DNA from: Ostreibacterium oceani
Lineage (GTDB): Bacteria; Pseudomonadota; Gammaproteobacteria; Cardiobacteriales; Ostreibacteriaceae
Length of the DNA stretch: 64,000 nucleotides
Direction: 5' to 3'
Assembly: GCF_009362845.1 (NCBI RefSeq)
Contig: NZ_WHNW01000001.1
Coordinates: 145,889-209,888 of the forward strand
Positions 27,801 through 35,186 of this stretch are shown piece after piece. The notes beneath the pieces were generated by a model, which saw only the letters and a program-made list of their open reading frames with translations, was not told where the DNA came from and did no database searches. The translations under genes and the position numbers were made by a program. Position 1 is the first letter of the stretch, and every line of letters starts with the position of its first letter.

Positions 27801-29968
27801 GCATCCGTCAGCGCCGTTTCTGCATCCGTCAGCGCCGTTTCTGCATCCGCCAAATCAGACTCTGCATCCTGCAAATCCTGATATGCTTGCGTATCCTCTA
27901 AGGTGACCGCAGCAAGTTTATCGTACTCACTTTTTAACCAATTTTGTAACTCGGTCTGTGCATCAATCAAATTTTGTTGTGCATTTCTTAGCGCTGTAAT
28001 ATTTGCCGTGGTCATAGGCTCGGCTAGTGCATTGACTAGCAAACGGTAGGCTTCTAATTCAGTAATTAATTTTTCTTTCCTAGTATCAAATTCTGTAGTA
28101 TCTAACACACTAGATAAGCTTATTGTCGTACCTACAGGAAACTCGAAATTTGTGACACCCAATGAATCCAATGCATCTTTGTAAGCATCCAATTCGGCAA
28201 ACACGGTCTGCGCAAATCCGCCAGGCGTTGTCGCTGCTTCAATTGTATTAGCAAAAGGAGCGCCTTCATTCCCTACATCTATGTTGGTTTTGATAATTTT
28301 GTCAACATTGACTAAATTATCACGCATTAAATATTCTTGAATACCTGGAATCCCTTTTGTTGCATCTAAGTCTTGATAAACTCTATCGGCAATTTGCTCT
28401 AATAAATCTTTTTTTAAGTTCTGTAAAGCTTGTAAAGTTGTCCCTACTTCTTCGGTGTCAATATTCCCATCAGAACCACAAAGTTCCTCTTTTACACCTT
28501 CATAATGCTCAAGCTTATCTTCGGCTTTCAGTAACTGTTCCTCAGCGTCTTGAACGGCGTCTATGATGTCATTAATATCACTTTCGATGGCACCAACTAA
28601 GCCGACAACCAATTCTTTTTCGCGCTCACAATCAACTTCGAGGCGGACACGAAAATCAAAAAAACCATCACCTGCATCACACGCACCAACAGAGTATCCA
28701 CTGCCTGCCGCTGCCGCTGCATTGGCAACCCAACATCGCGCTTCGTGCATCGGTGCGGGCACAGAGCCCCACTGCCATGTGTTGTGCGAAGTATTTGCTA
28801 GCACACGCAAGGTCGGCTTGCGATCATCAGGCAAGTCTACCGTCAAAGACGACGCTGAAGTTTGCGCATTATCAAATGCACGCACAGTAGCGTTCGCAAA
28901 TAGCGTGTGATTTGTGCCATCTGGGTCTTTGAATGGTGTTAAATGCGACAACCGCCACGTATTACTTAATTTAAGGAATAATGCTTCATACTCTTCTTGA
29001 GTAATTGGATCATAATCGCTGAAATCCCATGCCAAATTAAGATTATCGCTTTCAATTGGAACACCGTCATCATCCACTTTTTTGGTAAATGGACCACCAT
29101 TATCTGGATTTTCAGGGTCACACTCTTGGTAACTCGGCACAGGATTTAAATTTATGTCATAAGCTTCTGTTGGATTTTCAGGGTAGCATACGCTCTCTGG
29201 ATTGTTATCTGGGTCTGCGTTAATTTCACCGCTGGCATCTCCAACAACAAAGCGTGATGAATTTAGATTATAGCCAATTGTCCAGCCATGGCTGTCAGGC
29301 GGAATCTGCGCACGCTCTAATGCCAAGGGGCTTTTGGGACCTGGGTCAACAGTAGCATCTGAAGAGGGCAGTGAGGTCATCGTAAAGCCATCATCTGGTT
29401 TTTTCCCGCCATAAAGTTGGAAACGCACCAAATCCATACGTGACATGGTGATATAATTGAGATAATTCCCACTCCACAACCCATCGGGATTATAAGCTGG
29501 CGAATTCTCATCGGAACCTGCATTACAGTGATAATAACCAACAAGCTCAATATCATCTTCAGGATTATCGTTGTTGTTTATATCAGCATCCCCATTGATT
29601 AAAGTGTCTCCGGCATTGATGGACTCCTGCGTCGTCAACGGCGTTTCTACTAACCCTTGGATAACAAAGCCATCATTTGCACTGTCATACTGATAACAAA
29701 TATAAGGATTAAAGTAGCCACGGTACTCGTTGCGCGGGTTAAACTGTCCTTCAACCTTGGGGTATTCCCAGTCTGTACCCGTTTGTGTCAATGATACGTT
29801 GTTAAACGCACTTTCATACATCGCGTGCTCTTTGGATACATGCAGCAAAACCAGTCGTTCACCCGGCTGATCTTCTAGCTCTAATGGCCAGTCTGGCACC
29901 TCAATCGCCAGTGCCCACGAGGCGCTAAGCCCTAAAAATAGTCCCGCTTGTTTTGCTAATTTGTTCAT
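21842..29968 (-). CDS. pilY1: Giant PilY1-type pilus tip adhesin
   Basis: About 2,708 residues from the ATG at 29968, which has a strong AGGAAGGG site and a signal peptide (MNKLAKQAGLFLGLSASWALA). Usual PilY1 proteins are 1,000-1,300 residues. The N-terminal part contains the family segment SGNYLNYITMSRMDLVRFQLYGG. The C-terminal beta-propeller begins at about residue 2,100 (MVYVGANDGMVHAFDALTGEE). It contains GRGGRGLYAIDITN and, near residue 2,350, a Ca-loop-like SDGKADTIYAGDLYGN. Between them lie two helical arrays: 14-residue units rich in A, D, T and L (about 706-846) and 21 heptads of the TARDNAQ type (about 875-1,022). No VWA MIDAS motif was recognised. PilY1 primes pilus assembly with the minor pilins and binds surfaces. 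The arrays would make a long stalk. Confidence 0.9.
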   Translation of the reverse strand: MNKLAKQAGLFLGLSASWALAIEVPDWPLELEDQPGERLVLLHVSKEHAMYESAFNNVSLTQTGTDWEYPKVEGQFNPRNEYRGYFNPYICYQYDSANDGFVIQGLVETPLTTQESINAGDTLINGDADINNNDNPEDDIELVGYYHCNAGSDENSPAYNPDGLWSGNYLNYITMSRMDLVRFQLYGGKKPDDGFTMTSLPSSDATVDPGPKSPLALERAQIPPDSHGWTIGYNLNSSRFVVGDASGEINADPDNNPESVCYPENPTEAYDINLNPVPSYQECDPENPDNGGPFTKKVDDDGVPIESDNLNLAWDFSDYDPITQEEYEALFLKLSNTWRLSHLTPFKDPDGTNHTLFANATVRAFDNAQTSASSLTVDLPDDRKPTLRVLANTSHNTWQWGSVPAPMHEARCWVANAAAAAGSGYSVGACDAGDGFFDFRVRLEVDCEREKELVVGLVGAIESDINDIIDAVQDAEEQLLKAEDKLEHYEGVKEELCGSDGNIDTEEVGTTLQALQNLKKDLLEQIADRVYQDLDATKGIPGIQEYLMRDNLVNVDKIIKTNIDVGNEGAPFANTIEAATTPGGFAQTVFAELDAYKDALDSLGVTNFEFPVGTTISLSSVLDTTEFDTRKEKLITELEAYRLLVNALAEPMTTANITALRNAQQNLIDAQTELQNWLKSEYDKLAAVTLEDTQAYQDLQDAESDLADAETALTDAETALTDAGDALGAAETALTAADTALGTAETALADADTALGTAETTLTDAGDALGAAETALTAADTALGTAETALADADTALGTAETALTDAGTALGTAETTLTDAGTALGTAETALTAADTALGTAETALTDAQTALNNLPASATPAETAAAQQAVNDAQAARDNAETARDNAQTARDNAQTARDNAETARDNAQTARDNAQTARDNAQTARDNAQTARDNAQTARDNAQTARDNAQTARDNAQTARDNAQTARDNAQTARDNAQTARDNAQTARDNAQTARDNAQTARDNAQTARDNAQTARDNAQGDLNAAPLPTIDGVAIGDYWTDATKAPQQMITAGNQIGTIPAPVVPGYTFTPSSHTTGNYVECTYNEGDRDLPEVTVQGPQDGTVDPGECTPGNSTEATTTAATGAPDSITAYTDPDEPADKRKEAVNWIKQLIDLQAMIDAQQITYTEQALACTEATDEVTDIEDLIDGTNEGGDNSGNDNLQNDFDSAGDQLDLGNERFRNTARRDIRFTRACAGNNVTGLIDRSGFLWGLMTTSYSNPDQGGVLRVEIGGDRGKIIDTINNLRVASEAGRNRDNSSVDSIAYNQSCITPGSAPLTNWENRGNCHNIADPNAEYLLEGLRYFSGEEDFRDKAGQAGVTDPGEDTRATPTNDFYNNGNGSNTVDTEYYVDFMGISVELPVAEEERNGQRWWTSDPIEEYGACSESMQLVYNVAGSSFDNDDIFNIDIPDPQDPYTTWNLVKSGDFGKTAVAQIEKSNVLIGASGADYVSFKFKNKDMHGQYRKGISSGGSYYVADITKHFDGLSGDVHNVYEDEEDGVRGEPSADCQGSAGQNNDGCSENLVDPLADIQGVRLMAVEAQHTLPRIRIPKKPLEEMDLSQADGEVIDEEGNTENAKNSSEYRKNSLFKEALADEYIEFIPVAQTQFGGDTYNPTNRIAAFEMVYEYNTREGFTNDGEPLIIDDQFYNKFTDEGRLDYDFEDTIGNPTIPRLVYDNLRLLAPSNMDESINEGRPAMQFIVTYNEQEAGSNFEGNFVVKYTIRVNADEKLDVIVEPLAASTSNNVKAGYIMAHADTESLQLVVDSSTMTTASTDPTPDDETDVVDSGYAFLTTDTEAFLRSPLWHAVEAGQPNRKQNYYVLHNITHEGLDYMLDNMNVNTVAPSSNFSCENGRRYLQSSTAPTSAVTGEFTYSFTAWFDFCGWAGDLRVYRIDEYGFMRGVRNGNVYTDEPFWSAGELLNKYYGASSHGARNVQFLSQPEDAEGSIIRGPAAFSAGNVLSSPLMKNKLLTDRIQSAVLGGDDSYVSSLANWLRGDDSNETDKGGAFRPRKALSGSNYSDAENNILGDIYGSSLVYVGAPTDLARNSQQPGYKNFYDGNKNRRKMVYVGANDGMVHAFDALTGEEIYALVLNSTANKISRIATPGYDCNNQRRRRFDLFEYSDADCHKFLVDGKQVAADVQINNEWKTVLVGTTGRGGRGLYAIDITNPGEIGDSPSSPNGITAMWEIEGGIPGTDYENLYYTFPEPTITQLSDGTWVVVMANGYDDAQGTGDSTSVQDGEEGSVASLFLINIEDGSLVDEIILDPGRAITDRPQGLRSAITAGEANGLSTPLVLDYFVGSSNDIGSDGKADTIYAGDLYGNLYRIDVRLPTSLNHSTVFTTMEDDSKVRQAITSKPLAKRFNYAPESGDLQNGVLIFVGTGKFLERSDDLSGVTNSFYAIFDDPASISSDTLTRANLLERKLSKDTCQDSSRPTKDPLCTPDNPKTTQIDGEEVFVFADEREKTDWRGTNKSGWYINLFERGERIINNGFFVGDQVSFYAITPSFSICVAGGKSYAYVFEWETGLTPNDDTTFVTSTDNAVNEDGNTGAVRKWIANTIITNYSIVRTNNVVQFFGSSAGKDLKDVVSKVDPEEVNTQLGSVCTINSKGECVLTDVEDAYEIGQTPGGGGTLGDPRVGGGLACDAGSVCHMLKNPAAGQANWIRVYRP
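26900..27342. repeat. 21-bp tandem array, 21 copies, inside pilY1
   Basis: The unit TGCATTATCTCTTGCTGTC plus two variable bases is repeated 21 times with length conserved. Most differences are at one position (TGTGCA versus TGCGCA, with a few CTCCGCA). It encodes heptads TARDNAQ or TARDNAE on the minus strand, in frame. The near-identity at DNA level shows recent expansion. Confidence 0.97.
27425..27850. repeat. 42-bp degenerate tandem array inside pilY1
   Basis: Units built on GTCAGCGCAGTTTCTGCCG and a following CTAAAGCAGTGTCTGCA recur about ten times, with some half units. They encode 14-residue helical repeats of the form LTDADTALGTAETA. Blocks of two or three units recur as larger duplications (for example around 27640 and 27780). 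Confidence 0.9.
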
Positions 29969-30077
29969 TGCACCCTTCCTATATCTTTTGAATACCATTT
30001 CAACTGTTAGTTTTTTGTTAATCTGCTTATTATGTTGATTATTGCGTAGCGAAAACACCACTCAAATCGTCTCTATC

Positions 30078-31121
30078 TTATTCGATCGAAAACCTTATGG
30101 CTCTTGTCATAAAGTTTGAACGCGTACGATCATTAACATTCGGTTCATCTGACTCTATAAATCCACCATAACCTGTGCCTGTAATTCGGTGTATATAAAC
30201 TACAGGGTCCGATCCACTAGAGCCAGACCCTGTGTTAGTAATCATTAGCTCCTCTGTCCCTGCCCCCGCTCCTGTTGATTCATTGCGCGTTGTCGTCTCT
30301 AGCATATACTCTGGCAGATTGGCTTGACCAATAAAGTTCTTGTAATCATGAATATTGTCATCTACTGCACCAATATCGTCGAAACTCTGCTGGTAAACAT
30401 TGCCGACCTGATTTCTCAGCAGTATATTATTATCGCCGATTTTACCACTCGCCACACAGGCCCCGCCTTGACAAGCAACACTTGACTCAAAATCCACCCA
30501 TGCTAACGAAAACCAAGAGGCCAGATTATTGGCTGTGGTAAATGTTGTGCCTACTTTACTGCCGCCACCACTAAGTATTAGTGGACGATCACGCAAAAAT
30601 GGACGGCAATGACCCTCGGTATTAACTGAAAAATCAACTACCCCACTGACTGCATCGGCTGCAGACACTTGCCCTAGTCTTAAATTAAGCGGCACCCCAT
30701 CGGCGCAAGCCAAAGAAGTGTTGTCAGGCACAAAAGCACCCGTTAATGCCGGCAAGCCAATCAAGGTAGAGAAATACTCTGTCATCGGTTTATCTGTCGC
30801 AGGGAGCTGGAGGGTTGACTCAGCAGATTTTGCGCTTAGGGTTGCCCACCCAACGCCGCCACCACCATTATTGCTCGCTGGCGGATTAATTTTTGCGCGC
30901 AAAATATCCAGTGTCGTCTCCACATCTCTGACGACACTCTGATTGGCAAGATCAGCACGGATGCGGCTGTCATTAATTTGAGCAAACTTAGTTGCCTGCC
31001 GCGTTACCTGCGCGGTAGTCACCGTCAGCGAAGCCAAAATCAACACCATGACCATCGCAACAAACAAAACTATGCCTTGCTGCTGTTTTGGCATAGAGAA
31101 ATTTTTATTTATTTTTTTCAT
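30078..31121 (-). CDS. pilX: Minor pilin assembly protein PilX
   Basis: 347 residues. The N-terminus QQQGIVLFVAMVMVLILASLTVTTAQ is the PilX hydrophobic helix, with a Gly before the mature start and no E5-type residue in the usual place, as in PilX. The rest has a Gly- and Ser-rich globular part with paired cysteines (SLACADG, GHCRPF, VACQGGACV). The start overlaps the pilW stop by 4 bases, so translation is coupled. PilX bridges the minor pilin tip and PilY1. Confidence 0.88.
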   Translation of the reverse strand: MKKINKNFSMPKQQQGIVLFVAMVMVLILASLTVTTAQVTRQATKFAQINDSRIRADLANQSVVRDVETTLDILRAKINPPASNNGGGGVGWATLSAKSAESTLQLPATDKPMTEYFSTLIGLPALTGAFVPDNTSLACADGVPLNLRLGQVSAADAVSGVVDFSVNTEGHCRPFLRDRPLILSGGGSKVGTTFTTANNLASWFSLAWVDFESSVACQGGACVASGKIGDNNILLRNQVGNVYQQSFDDIGAVDDNIHDYKNFIGQANLPEYMLETTTRNESTGAGAGTEELMITNTGSGSSGSDPVVYIHRITGTGYGGFIESDEPNVNDRTRSNFMTRAIRFSIE

Positions 31122-31948
31122 AGCAATCCATTCTCCACATTAACACTAAATACCACTTGCCGCCCTAACTTACCTGCAGCAGATGCCGCAGGACTTTTAT
31201 CTAATGCCTGAACACGTGTTGCAATATTATCTTTGGTCGAAATTAAGTCTACTTCGACTAAAACTGAACGAATTTTATTCCGTTTATTGTCACCCCCACA
31301 ATCAATTTGCCCGACTGCCAAATAAGCCTGTAGCGTACTTAACCCCCCCGCAATACCACCTGTACAGTCTCCAGCCTCCACTCTATTAAGATCTACTAAA
31401 TAACGAAAGTTAAGCTGATCAATGCCGCCGTCTATAATGGTGACAGGCGTTGCATCCTCGTCGCCGTTTGCAAAACCACCCTGACACATCAGACTATTTG
31501 TTGCGGGATCTACAAAAAATTCAGAATAACCCACCCGCCCATCGACGACACTTGCCCCTGCACAGTGCTGAATATCATGCTCATCATCTCCTATAAAGTA
31601 AATACGCAATGCATCTTGGCCGTTTCTCGTCATTGGCTTAAAAGGAAACTCCGCATCGAGATCATTAAGGGGGCGCACTTGGTTAATTTGATCAATCGAC
31701 CTTGCCCAACCTTGTGTTTTTCTTATCTCAGTCAACGGGCGATGGCCTACTTTTTTTATCTCTGCATTAAAGAAATCATTAACAAAAGCGGCATTTTCCT
31801 CTATTTCATTGAGTGCACTCACTGTCCGGTAATTGATGTGGCTGCCATCAAACATTTTAAGCAACATGGCAACGACAATCACTCCAAGACTGAGCGCAAT
31901 CATCAGCTCCAGTAATGTCAAACCCATTTGTTTTTTTATTGATTTCAT
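31118..31948 (-). CDS. pilW: Minor pilin PilW
   Basis: 276 residues. The leader MKSIKKQMG precedes the mature LTLLELMIALSLGVIVVAMLLKMFDGS, a type IV pilin N-terminus with E at the fifth position. The PilW family region follows (INYRTVSALNEIEENAAFVNDFFNAEI), with C-terminal conserved cysteines (QHCAGA, LMCQGGF, GDCTGG, QIDCGG). Part of the priming complex fimT-pilV-pilW-pilX. Confidence 0.9.
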   Translation of the reverse strand: MKSIKKQMGLTLLELMIALSLGVIVVAMLLKMFDGSHINYRTVSALNEIEENAAFVNDFFNAEIKKVGHRPLTEIRKTQGWARSIDQINQVRPLNDLDAEFPFKPMTRNGQDALRIYFIGDDEHDIQHCAGASVVDGRVGYSEFFVDPATNSLMCQGGFANGDEDATPVTIIDGGIDQLNFRYLVDLNRVEAGDCTGGIAGGLSTLQAYLAVGQIDCGGDNKRNKIRSVLVEVDLISTKDNIATRVQALDKSPAASAAGKLGRQVVFSVNVENGLL

Positions 31949-32047
31949 TTTCTATCTCTGTTTATCATTTAATTATAAAATTCAATTATAAATTAACTCA
32001 TTTAACGTACTTACCTACCGATAAGGCAAAATACAATACTATTGATG

Positions 32048-32860
32048 CTAGTAAAAAAAGCTATATTGCACACACTCATCGCCCGTCAAACTAAAGTTTG
32101 CTGTCACACCATTGACTGGTGTTACATTTTTTCCTGTATAACACCCACGGCCCGCCAAAGGAATATTTTGCCGATTAGGGTCGTAACTCCAAACAACGGT
32201 GACATTCACTCTAGAACCTTTTTTAGAGCACCTTTTCTCGGTCGCATCAGTGGTATCTACGTCAATACACTCCACCTTAAAAGCGGCATTGGGCAAATCC
32301 CTTGCTAGATTATAGGCAAACATATTGTGCAGGTAGTCGGCTGCAAATCTTCGATAATCACAAGACTCTGAAGCGGTCGCCGAGTTCGCATCAACCAAGC
32401 CTGGAGCGACTGCCTGAAAAGGATCCACACCATTTTTATTCCCTGCACTATAGCATTGTCGCTCTGCTACATTGTTAACTCCTTGTAGAAAATTCAAGTT
32501 TTCACCCCACCGCATAAAACCGCCATTTGCCACACCACCACCCGCGTCCCTAGTCTGTGTCGCAAAATAGCCAAACTGCATCGCCTCTGGCTGAGATAGC
32601 ATCATATCGACTAATTGACGAGTGTGATACTGTGTCCACACTTGGTTAAGCGCATCACTAGAACGCTTAGTATTCGCGACTTGAAGCGCAGCATAACCCA
32701 ACAACCCCACCGCAAATATGACCAGAGAGAATAGCACCTCTAACAAGGTAAATCCGCGTTGCGCGCTCAAACTCCGTACATTTGTTCCTTGTAGTGCTGA
32801 CGACACTTCAATCGCTGGCTGAGAGGCCAATGGCATATTGTTTTTTTTAATTAATTGCAT
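32048..32860 (-). CDS. pilV: Minor pilin PilV
   Basis: 270 residues from the ATG at 32860, which follows GGAG at a good distance. A longer frame from 32911 is open but less well supported. The leader is unusually long (about 36 residues, ending SLSAQRG) before the mature FTLLEVLFSLVIFAVGLLGYAALQV. The body has PilV-like features (RQLVDMMLSQPEAM, WSYDPNRQNIPLAGRGCYTG). The fimT stop lies 54 bases upstream of this start, or the two nearly abut with the longer start. Confidence 0.85.
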   Translation of the reverse strand: MQLIKKNNMPLASQPAIEVSSALQGTNVRSLSAQRGFTLLEVLFSLVIFAVGLLGYAALQVANTKRSSDALNQVWTQYHTRQLVDMMLSQPEAMQFGYFATQTRDAGGGVANGGFMRWGENLNFLQGVNNVAERQCYSAGNKNGVDPFQAVAPGLVDANSATASESCDYRRFAADYLHNMFAYNLARDLPNAAFKVECIDVDTTDATEKRCSKKGSRVNVTVVWSYDPNRQNIPLAGRGCYTGKNVTPVNGVTANFSLTGDECVQYSFFY

Positions 32861-32913
32861 TCTATCTATCTCCGCCTGAATTATTTCAGCCTTATTCACT
32901 CCTACATGCATGA

Positions 32914-33630
32914 TTATAGTCCCGCCTCCTTACGACAGACAGAAATTCCACCGGGCTGAACTTGACTGCACAAATTTGCACCGCCCACGCACTGCGGACC
33001 ATTCGCAGCTGTACTCGAGCCTAACTGCTCACCCGTACGAGACCGATCTCGCACTCGCCCCAGAAAATCTATGGAAATTTCACGGAAATAACGCTCATTC
33101 ACACCGACCGTGAAACGTCTGTCTACCATACAAAACCGTGTCCTAACATTTTGACTGATTCCTGCCGCTGTTCGCGTATAACCTCGACCGCTGGGTCCAT
33201 AACCAACATAGCCAATCAATCCATTAACGGGGTTCCCTTGCCAAACCCCAACATCTCTGGCGACAGTCGTGCCTTTTTGAATAATAACCTCCCCATCATC
33301 AACAGCACCGTTACCATTGCGATCAACGAACATAATCCAACCACTACCCCAAAATCGCGCAGAGGCTGTCGCAGCAGCCGCATTCGCTGCCAAATCACAA
33401 TCATCCATCGCCGCGTTGGCCGAGCACAACGCGACACGCTCGCCACGACTCATTGCCTCAAGTCTTGCTTGACTCAAATGGCGCAAAAAGAGGTCTTTGC
33501 CGCCCTCTAGTTGTTGGTTTTGATAGGTTCGGCTGAGTGACGGCGCAGCCAGTGCAACCATAATAGCTGCAATCGCAACCACCACCATTAGCTCTAATAA
33601 CGTAAACCCTTTGTTTTTGTTTATTTTCAT
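32914..33630 (-). CDS. fimT: Minor pilin FimT/FimU (GspH family)
   Basis: 238 residues. The leader MKINKNKG precedes the mature FTLLELMVVVAIAAIMVALAAPSLSRTY. A GspH domain follows: QARLEAMSRGERVALCSAN, WGSGWIMFVDRNGNG and the late RGYTRTAAGISQNVRTRFC. It is the first gene of the minor pilin operon. Ribosome site AGAGAAACG. Upstream is an AT-rich region without a clear sigma-54 -24/-12 pair. Confidence 0.88.
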   Translation of the reverse strand: MKINKNKGFTLLELMVVVAIAAIMVALAAPSLSRTYQNQQLEGGKDLFLRHLSQARLEAMSRGERVALCSANAAMDDCDLAANAAAATASARFWGSGWIMFVDRNGNGAVDDGEVIIQKGTTVARDVGVWQGNPVNGLIGYVGYGPSGRGYTRTAAGISQNVRTRFCMVDRRFTVGVNERYFREISIDFLGRVRDRSRTGEQLGSSTAANGPQCVGGANLCSQVQPGGISVCRKEAGL

Positions 33631-34032
33631 ACCGTTTCTCTTTGATTATTCCCTTTGCAGGGTTTTATTCACGTTTATTATTCTATAACGTAAATACCCT
33701 ATTTTTTCGTTTATTACCAAATTGTAATTTTGGATTACCGTTGCCGCGAGGATTTCTTACCAATTATTTCGTTGATTATTTCGTTGAAAATCTTGCCGAT
33801 TAGCTTACCGATTAGCTTGCCGATTACTGGTTGTTTTTCGGGCGCTTTAACTAAAAAATTATGTTAATTCAATCGGTAAAGCGCTAAGGCAGAGTTTAAT
33901 GGCACCTGTAGCGCCAGTCATTATTGCCATTGATTTGTTGTAGGTCACACAGACCATAGCCACACAGACCATAGCCACACAGACCATAGCCACACAGACC
34001 ATGGCCACACAGGCCATCATCACACAGACCAA
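33631..34032. other. Intergenic region between ilvE and the pilus operon
   Basis: About 400 bases on the shared minus-strand side. The left half is AT-rich and should hold the fimT promoter (TTATAGAAT near 33682-33690 on the minus strand is a possible -10). The middle has a short repeat (CCGATTAGCTTA / CCGATTAGCTTG at 33798-33823). The right end is the 15-bp array that touches the ilvE stop codon. No gene seen. Confidence 0.6.
33946..34031. repeat. 15-bp tandem repeat, 5.7 copies, next to the ilvE stop
   Basis: CACACAGACCATAGC at 33946 is repeated at 33961 and 33976, with changed copies at 33991 and 34006 and a partial copy at 34021. The array ends 2 bases before the ilvE stop codon, so it lies in the 3' untranslated part of that message. 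Confidence 0.95.
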
Positions 34033-35028
34033 CTAGGCAATCGGCGTCAACCAGCCAAAGCTATCGGGTGCTTGCTCCTGTTGCAGGGCATTGAGGTATT
34101 GACGCAACTTCATCGTATTGACACTAGGATTACCCGCATTGACCGAATAGCGATTTTCATGATACACCACTTCGCTGACTGGCACTAGAACCGCAGCAGT
34201 GCCTGACAAGGCCACTTCGCCCGTTTTTGCCCAGTCAATCAACTCGTCAGCATCAATATTGCGCTCGGTCACTTGATAGCCTAAATGCGCAGCGACTTTT
34301 AATAGCGAATCCCGCGTGATACCAGGCAAGAAGTCATTAGACAACGGCTTAGTGATGACTTCGGTATCATTAATTAACAAGCAATTAGTGGCAGCCGTCT
34401 CCTGAACATCGCCATTAGGCGCAAAAATGACTTGCTCAACCCCGTATTTTTCACGCGCCTGCATGACAAGCCCCAGTGCCGATGCGTAGTTGCCCCCTGA
34501 TTTTACCGCACCAAAATGCGGCGCACAACGCAGATTATCGGTGTCTAACAACACGCTGACTTTTGCATCTGCTGAGATATAATCACCCACAGGTGATATT
34601 AGTATATACAATAACGCCGTGCGGCTAGGGGATGCTGCGCGACCGATTGAACGGTCAGTACCAATCAACGTCGGACGAATGTACGCCGTCCCTGGGAAAT
34701 CAGGCACTTGGTCGGCGTATTTATTCAATAATACGAGAATCATTTGCCGCATCTGCGCGGCGTCTGGCACGGGCAAGCATAGCTGGCGTGCCGAATTTTG
34801 CATCCGCGAAATGTGGTCGTCTAAACGAAACACACAAATGCGCCCCGTGCTGGTACGAAAGGCTTTTAACCCCTCAAAGCATTCGCTCGCGTAGTGCAAC
34901 GCATGCGAAGCAGGATGCAACACCAGCGCATCGCTCGCCTGAAAACTAACCGCTGACCAGGTACTGCCATCAAATTCACTGCACGTTATTTCATCAAAAA
35001 ATTGCGTGCCAAATTCTTGACTTGCCAT
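34033..35028 (-). CDS. ilvE: Branched-chain amino acid aminotransferase (type II)
   Basis: 331 residues, PLP enzyme of fold type IV. Transfers the amino group in the last step of leucine, isoleucine and valine synthesis or the first step of their breakdown. Features: HYASECFEGLKAFR, DDHISRMQNSARQL, AYIRPTLIG, the PLP lysine in GAVKSGGNYASAL, QVIFAPNGDVQETAATNCLL and LSGTAAVLVPV. The form belongs to the longer BCAT group also found in eukaryotes. AGAGGAT ribosome site. Confidence 0.94.
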   Translation of the reverse strand: MASQEFGTQFFDEITCSEFDGSTWSAVSFQASDALVLHPASHALHYASECFEGLKAFRTSTGRICVFRLDDHISRMQNSARQLCLPVPDAAQMRQMILVLLNKYADQVPDFPGTAYIRPTLIGTDRSIGRAASPSRTALLYILISPVGDYISADAKVSVLLDTDNLRCAPHFGAVKSGGNYASALGLVMQAREKYGVEQVIFAPNGDVQETAATNCLLINDTEVITKPLSNDFLPGITRDSLLKVAAHLGYQVTERNIDADELIDWAKTGEVALSGTAAVLVPVSEVVYHENRYSVNAGNPSVNTMKLRQYLNALQQEQAPDSFGWLTPIA

Positions 35029-35186
35029 ATTATTATCCTCTGTTAATCCTGTCTATATAGCGCCTTATTATTGCGGTTTTTTGGGCCGCTGTAAACTGCA
35101 ATCTATGCCTTTTTAGCTTACTGGCTCATGTTAGCTATTGTGCTGGCTATTGTATTGACTATGGCATTAGGTATTGCGATTTGTGG

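Noticed and set aside
27421-27906. Plus-strand proline/leucine-rich frames of 144-161 codons
   Set aside because: Shadows of the 42-bp array in pilY1.
33631-33720. Sigma-54 promoter for the pilus operon
   Set aside because: No GG-N10-GC pair at suitable spacing was found upstream of fimT.
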